From Lomentospora prolificans (taxonomy: Eukaryota; Ascomycota; Sordariomycetes; Microascales; Microascaceae), in contig JARFXM010000002.1 of assembly GCA_029532625.1 (NCBI GenBank), positions 62,001-126,000 of the forward strand: a stretch of DNA of 64,000 bases, given 5' to 3'. A model generated the notes under the pieces. That model did not search any database. It saw nothing but the letters and a program-made list of their open reading frames with translations, and was not told the origin of the DNA. How positions within the stretch are numbered: the stretch's first letter is position 1; each line of letters starts with the position of its first letter. The position numbers were made by a program, and so were the translations under genes. Below, in pieces: positions 59,191 to 64,000 of this stretch.

Positions 59191-60153
59191 TCATCCGCGG
59201 AGAAACCGCTCAAAATGGTGAGCAAAGAGTTCTGGCCTGTTGTAATGACCGGCGTAGTCGAGGCCATATTTGAGCTTCACGAGTCCCTCAGTGTCAACAT
59301 CCGCATAGACTATTCCCTCGACCGCCCCCTCCAAAGGACCTGCAACGATGGTTCCCCCGGGGCCAACGATGGTGGAGCGGCACTTGGATTGTTCCTCGCG
59401 TAAGAAAGTCCTGGTCTTGTCATCGGCCCCATACTTTCCAATCGCATCATCTCCAAGGCCAGCCACGGAGTTGATCACGTAGCACATGAGCGCGCTTGCC
59501 AGACTCCGCGAATAAGTCAGCGCAGCACCTTGGACATCGGAGCCCGGGCAGAAGTGCGGAGGCCAAGACGCCACATGGACAACGGGGTAATCTAGGCTTA
59601 GGGAATACTGGGCGAGTGGGTTGCCATTTTCGCCGCATATCAGCCCGCTCAAGGTGCCAAAGTCCGTTACCACCGACGCCTTGCTGCCAGTCTCTCCGGG
59701 AGCATGGATCAAACGCTCGCCTACAGTTGGAACATATTTTTGATGCTTATGAAGCAGGCTTCCGTCGCGTCCGAAGAAAAGTTGGGTATTAAATAGCGTT
59801 CCGGTTGTGTTAGGGCGACGTTCGTTGATGCCAACGATGGCGAAAATATTGGCGTCTTTGCACGCCGCTCCAATGGCCTTCACCTCCGGTCCCGGCACCT
59901 CGACGGATTCTTTAAATAAGTCCAGGAAGAGAGATGGAGCGGGCTCGGGGCTCAGGGGAAGGACTTCCACCCAACCGGGATGGCCGGGGATGAAGCCCTC
60001 TGGGAAACCAATGACATCCGCGCCGTTCTTTCCAGCTTCGCGGATCAAAGCGCACACTTTCTTGGTTGTCGCGGCCTTGTTGAGGAATATTGGCGCGGCT
60101 TGGGCAGCTGCGAGTTTGAGTTTTGTCTTGCGATCCCAGCCAGGAGAGGCCAT
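59191..60153 (-). CDS. Nitrilase-family carbon-nitrogen hydrolase
   Basis: A single exon of 320 residues from the Met at 60153. An upstream Met at 60216 would add 21 residues not typical of the family. The Glu-Lys-Cys catalytic triad is visible: Glu in GFPEGFIPGHP, Lys in HKHQKYVPT and Cys in GLICGENGNPL. The GENGNP context after the Cys and the HVASWP stretch fit true nitrilases/cyanide-hydratase relatives rather than amidases. Nitrilases turn nitriles into acids plus ammonia. The gene is divergent from a deacetylase gene with about 660 bases between starts, which suggests joint regulation. Confidence 0.88.
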   Translation of the reverse strand: MASPGWDRKTKLKLAAAQAAPIFLNKAATTKKVCALIREAGKNGADVIGFPEGFIPGHPGWVEVLPLSPEPAPSLFLDLFKESVEVPGPEVKAIGAACKDANIFAIVGINERRPNTTGTLFNTQLFFGRDGSLLHKHQKYVPTVGERLIHAPGETGSKASVVTDFGTLSGLICGENGNPLAQYSLSLDYPVVHVASWPPHFCPGSDVQGAALTYSRSLASALMCYVINSVAGLGDDAIGKYGADDKTRTFLREEQSKCRSTIVGPGGTIVAGPLEGAVEGIVYADVDTEGLVKLKYGLDYAGHYNRPELFAHHFERFLRG

Positions 60154-60811
60154 TGCTCGATATTGGAAGTTGGGTTGCCTGTATTGATTAGTATTTCTCA
60201 ACTCGTACGCAATCATGTCTAAAATGTCAAATCTGTCTTTTTATAGCAGGAACTGAGCAATTGCATATTTTATATATACATTCATATTTTCCATACGCCC
60301 TTTAGAATGCCATGTCTCCCACAAGGCGTACTGGCCACCATTCTCGTGATCCTTTCCGGCCAGGGCACAGCGACAAGGATGCCAGCGAGTGCCGACACTC
60401 ACAAACCACAAAACCCCGCACTCGCCAGCGGTGGAGAAGGGCCAGCATTAATAATAATAGAATAGCCGATGTGAATGGGCGGGGACGTTCGGGAAAGTTT
60501 TAAGCTTGGCAAGCGAAATGCGGACCGCTGCAGACAGCCAACAACAGCACGAGCCCAACACTGACGGCATCGACGTCATCTGCGCCAGGCATCATCCGAA
60601 CGAGAATCTCCTGAAAAGAAAATTAAGAAACAAAAAAAAAAGAAAAAAAAAACCCTAATTTGGGGAAACTACATCTCGCAACACAGATCTTTCTTGTCTC
60701 GCCGCGCCGCAGTCGGACAGGGTGCGGCCCGAGCTCGGCACATCATATATATCATCCAGCTTCGCTGAAATTATTTTGCTGATTCGGAACGAGAAGTCCG
60801 AGGATACGACG
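60154..60811. other. Divergent promoter between nitrilase and deacetylase genes
   Basis: No gene is recognised. An A-rich run lies at 60625-60650 and a TATATAT sequence near 60744-60750, in front of the deacetylase. Confidence 0.5.
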
Positions 60812-61621
60812 ATGACGGGTCGATGGCCCAACGGCGCCAAGGCCGCCATTAGCTTCACCATGGACAATCTAGGAGAGGCCCAAGACGTGAACAAAGGCCT
60901 ATGGCCGGCGAATGAACCCATCGGCTCGCATTATTCGCTGAAGGAGAAGCTTCCGCGGATGCTAGACATGTTGGCGCAACACGGCATGCATGCGACGTAC
61001 TTTGCCGAATCATGGAGTCTCGATGTCTACCCAGACGCCGTCAAAGCACTCCAAGATCGAGGACACGAAGTCGCCTGGCATGGATATCAACACGAAGCTT
61101 GGAGTGGCTTATCTGCTAATGACGAGGTCCTCAACTTCAAAAAGAGCTTCGAAGCAGCGAACAGGCATGGAATACGCTACAAAGGGTTCAGGCCACCCGG
61201 AGGTTCCATTAACGACAGGACCTATGGCCTTTTGCGAAAACACGGCGTCAGATACGTCTCCCCTCTCGCCGCCGAGGTCGGAATCGAGAATGGGATTGTT
61301 CTTCTGCCTTTTGAATGGAAAACGGTAGATGCCTTTTACTACATGGAAAAGTTCGCGGGCATAAGGGAGTCTCTCGGCGCAGACAAAGACATCCTGTCGC
61401 CAAGCGCTCTCGAATCTTACTTCCTTTCAAAGATTGACGACGTGGTGGAAGCCGGTGGCTACATCTCCATCCTCTTCCATCCTTTTCTCCAGACAAGCGA
61501 GGAAAAGTTCTCCGTCATGGACAGGGTCTTGGCTCGCATCAGCCGAGACAAGGATATCTGGTGTGCTCCGTGTGGGGAGGTCGCCGACTGGGTGGCGGAC
61601 CATGCTTCGATGTTTCAGTAG
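60812..61621 (+). CDS. NodB-type polysaccharide deacetylase family protein
   Basis: A single exon of 269 residues with no signal peptide. NodB motifs are present in modified form: SFTMDN in place of TFDD, WHGYQHE as the metal-binding HxxxH region, and GFRPPGGS as motif 3. This pattern resembles the PuuE/PgdA-like branch, whose members act on small C-N substrates such as allantoin or imides as well as on glycans. Lack of secretion argues against chitin as substrate. It is divergent from a nitrilase, another C-N hydrolase, so a common role in nitrogen-compound breakdown is a reasonable guess. The start is the first ATG in frame, at 60812. Confidence 0.85.
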   Translation: MTGRWPNGAKAAISFTMDNLGEAQDVNKGLWPANEPIGSHYSLKEKLPRMLDMLAQHGMHATYFAESWSLDVYPDAVKALQDRGHEVAWHGYQHEAWSGLSANDEVLNFKKSFEAANRHGIRYKGFRPPGGSINDRTYGLLRKHGVRYVSPLAAEVGIENGIVLLPFEWKTVDAFYYMEKFAGIRESLGADKDILSPSALESYFLSKIDDVVEAGGYISILFHPFLQTSEEKFSVMDRVLARISRDKDIWCAPCGEVADWVADHASMFQ

Positions 61622-62813
61622 TTAATTACTTCTCGCTATTAGCCCTTCATGTCCTTGGAAATAATGGCGGCGATGGAAATATAACCGCCACCGTCTGGCG
61701 CCAATGAATGCTTTAAATCCACCCTCATCGATGCTACGTGTTGCCTCCGTCCGAGCTTAACCAGATCTATTAAGCCCAAAACAGACCCATTGTGCTCCCT
61801 TGGCCCAAGAGTTCAGCTCGGATACACCACCCCGTTTGTATCAAATGAGCTGACAGAACGGAAGCTTATTGCGTCGCCGTCGCGTCAGTTCCAAAATTCA
61901 GGGCTATTGCTGGGGTATTATTATGGTGGCACCGGCCTCACCCGGCGCTTGGACTAGTTAATAGTGGCTAAGCCCGACAACTGAAGGAGGGAGAGAGAGA
62001 GAGAGGGAGGGAGGGATCCTCGTATCGTATAATATGCATTTGAGTGAAGAGCTGTTGACGTCTATTACCCATCACTAAACCACTAAACATAGAATCGGGC
62101 CAAGATTTTACCCCGGGTTTGCTTTCCCGATCGGTGACGCAGGCGAGGTGCATGTCTCGGCAGTCTTCGACTTTAATATATGGAAGGGTGGGCTAAGACG
62201 GGAGCCAATAAGCTATACTGGCGACTTCGTGCCAGGCTCGCCCGTGGCTGGATGTCGATCGTCGCGCGTCATGAACTGGTCTTTTCCAAGGCCAATCGGC
62301 CATGGGGTGGCCTCAATCCCTGCCTATAGTAGTTGGTTACTATTATAGTCTGAGAGCGACCCTGCATTCATTCTCCTTAATGGCCGAAGCATCCAAACAA
62401 ACACCCAAATTTCCTCAATCACATTCGCCACTCTAGCCACAGAGCACCACTCAGGCGCAGGTAAAGCGTTGCATCGAGCCATGCGACGGCCCTTTCACCG
62501 AAGAAGTGTCTAATACCCGGCGCATGCCATTACATATTTACCAAGAACACTGCACCTACCTTTACCTACCGTGGGAATCGAGATGGCACCTGGGTGCTGT
62601 GACGCAATAACGACTTGCCAACGACTATTCACAGACGAGATCTCAGCAACGAAGCCACCATCAAGAGCGCGAATTGGTCTATAAAAGGGGCAAGTTGACC
62701 CCGATGGAATCATTCTTCATCAACATCAGCTCGATAGGTCACCGCATTTCGCAGTCTTTTGATCCATTCGTTAATACCTTGTTCTTCCCATTCCAACAAT
62801 TCCCTCCATCATA
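61622..62813. other. Intergenic with a GA-rich tract
   Basis: A GA-rich microsatellite lies at 61985-62015. The right end is the hydrophobin promoter. No gene is supported. Confidence 0.6.
62680..62687 (+). promoter_or_regulatory. TATA box of the class II hydrophobin gene
   Basis: TATAAAAG lies 134 bases before the start codon, with a CA/CT-rich leader after it. Confidence 0.6.
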
Positions 62814-63243
62814 ATGAAGTTCTCCATTGCCCTCTTCATGGCCGCTGCGCTCGCTGCGCCCTCTCAGCTCGAGTCTCGCCAGACATATATCCCCTGCTCG
62901 GGATTGTATGGCACCGCTCAATGTTGCGCGACTGATGTTCTTGGCGTTGCCGATTTGGACTGCGGCCAGCGTACGTTTCTCATCTCGCACCGGCGACAGT
63001 AAGAATCAAAAAGGCTAATAGATGGATTATAATAGCTCCCACCGGGCCTACTAGCGCTGACGACTTCAGCGCCGTCTGCTCTGCGATCGGACAGCGTGCT
63101 CGCTGCTGTGTCCTCCCTATTGTAAGTGAATCACTAGAGTAATCGCGGCTCGGAAGAGTAGCATCTGATGTGCTAACTAATCCTTCCCGCATTAGTTGGA
63201 CCAAGGGATTCTCTGCAACACGCCCGTTGGTGTTCAGGATTAA
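62814..63243 (+). CDS. Class II hydrophobin
   Basis: Three exons (62814-62970, 63036-63121, 63196-63243) give 96 residues. A signal peptide of about 15 residues is followed by a short propeptide (QLESRQ). The eight cysteines have class II spacing: C-X8-CC-X11-C-X16-C-X8-CC-X10-C, with the typical GLYGTAQCC opening. These surfactant proteins coat hyphae and spores and lower surface tension; class II films dissolve more easily than class I. Intron 1 splits a Pro codon, and splicing gives GQPPTGPTSADDF as in relatives. A TATA box and CT-rich leader suggest strong expression. Confidence 0.94.
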
Positions 63244-63974
63244 TTGAGCCTCAGCAAGGCTTTTAAATTTGTAACAATCGACAATGCTAGACGATTGTCT
63301 ATGTTGCCGACAGCGTTGAAGACTGGATTCTTTTGAATTATTCTAATATGCTCCTTAGATCTAGCATATATTATTATATTCAATGCAATGTACTTATGGG
63401 TTAATTACTTCCACGTGGCGTGCAACTGAGTGGACCTCGCATGCAGCGATCATCGCTCGCTACATGAAATTGCTCAGTGTGTCTTGTCTTCTGCGGCCTT
63501 TGGCACTTGGCTCTGCGTGTAACAGGGCGCCCGGCGGCTTCCGATCTTTACTATACAGTCACTGGAATAAATCGATTTCCGACGGTGAATAATCTTCCTG
63601 TAATTGCCTCTGATAACGGCCCATAACCGTCCTGTATTTTTGCGATAAGCGTCAGCCAGGCTAGGCCAGCTTTGGAGCTAGGAGCTCAACGGCGGAACCG
63701 AGATAGCGAATTCCTTATCAACCTCGATCTGTCAAAAGATAAGCGATGATGAGCGGCGAGCGCCGCGTCGGAAACGGCGGGGCAAATCCGTCGACGTAAG
63801 ACATATAATATACACTCGTCTTCGCCTCAGACTCCCTTTTTTTTTGTTTTTCATCCTGAAACTCAAACCTCTCGCATTTTGAAAATCTCGACAAAGCCCA
63901 GCTCTTACATTCCTAAACGCATCCTCCCTCTCATAGTAACTCTACTTAGTCATTTTTCCCCGTCAGGTTTCACC
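63244..63974. other. Intergenic, promoter of a gene at the right edge
   Basis: No gene is recognised. Near 63800 a TATAATATA sequence is followed by a long T-rich and CT-rich leader, as before many fungal starts. Confidence 0.5.
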
Positions 63975-64000
63975 ATGATTTCCAAAATTGATTCCGAGGT
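63975..64000 (+). CDS. Probable start of a gene cut by the window edge
   Basis: An ATG in good context (CACC before it) begins an open frame of eight codons that runs off the edge. The preceding TATA-like element and CT-rich leader suggest a real start. Nothing can be said about the product. Confidence 0.35.

Overview
This window looks like nuclear DNA of a filamentous ascomycete (Pezizomycotina, plausibly a Sordariomycete). Most genes carry short introns of about 45 to 120 bases with fungal GTRNGT donors and CTRAC-type branch sites. A class II hydrophobin (a family known only from Ascomycota) is present next to a class I hydrophobin, an iterative highly reducing polyketide synthase, and remnants of HET and Zn2Cys6 genes. 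I saw no rRNA, tRNA, CRISPR array or intact transposon.

Left part (1-16.6 kb). A decayed two-component receiver domain sits at the left edge. A divergent pair follows: a Fet3-type multicopper ferroxidase (minus strand) and an Ftr1-type iron permease (plus strand), the two halves of reductive high-affinity iron uptake. Next come a class I hydrophobin, a possible LTR-retroelement remnant, a DUF4360-type secreted protein, and a BAHD-like acyltransferase of fungal secondary metabolism.

Middle part (16.6-34.3 kb). A ten-exon Hsp70-like ATPase is divergent from a GTPase with an AIG1/IMAP-like P-loop, and an unrecognised 400-residue protein follows; I treat these three as a possible module. After them are a GT32-type glycosyltransferase with a DXD motif, a DUF2235 alpha/beta-hydrolase and a medium-chain oxidoreductase. 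Between these genes lie two clear pseudogenes: a haloacid dehalogenase and an acid phosphatase broken partly by a 26-base tandem duplication.

Right part (34.3-64 kb). A long gene-poor stretch holds a small cysteine-rich secreted protein, a HET-domain pseudogene and a Zn2Cys6 regulator relic. Next is a 2285-residue highly reducing PKS (KS-AT-DH-ER-KR-ACP, no methyltransferase) with an SDR gene on the same strand, a small candidate biosynthetic locus. Beyond it are a secreted GH2 beta-galactosidase-type enzyme, a divergent nitrilase / NodB-type deacetylase pair, a class II hydrophobin, and the probable first codons of a gene running off the right edge.

The mixture of secreted and surface proteins, secondary-metabolism genes and many decayed genes resembles an accessory or subtelomere-like fungal region, but that is inference. 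Exon coordinates were derived by hand from splice signals and family conservation.
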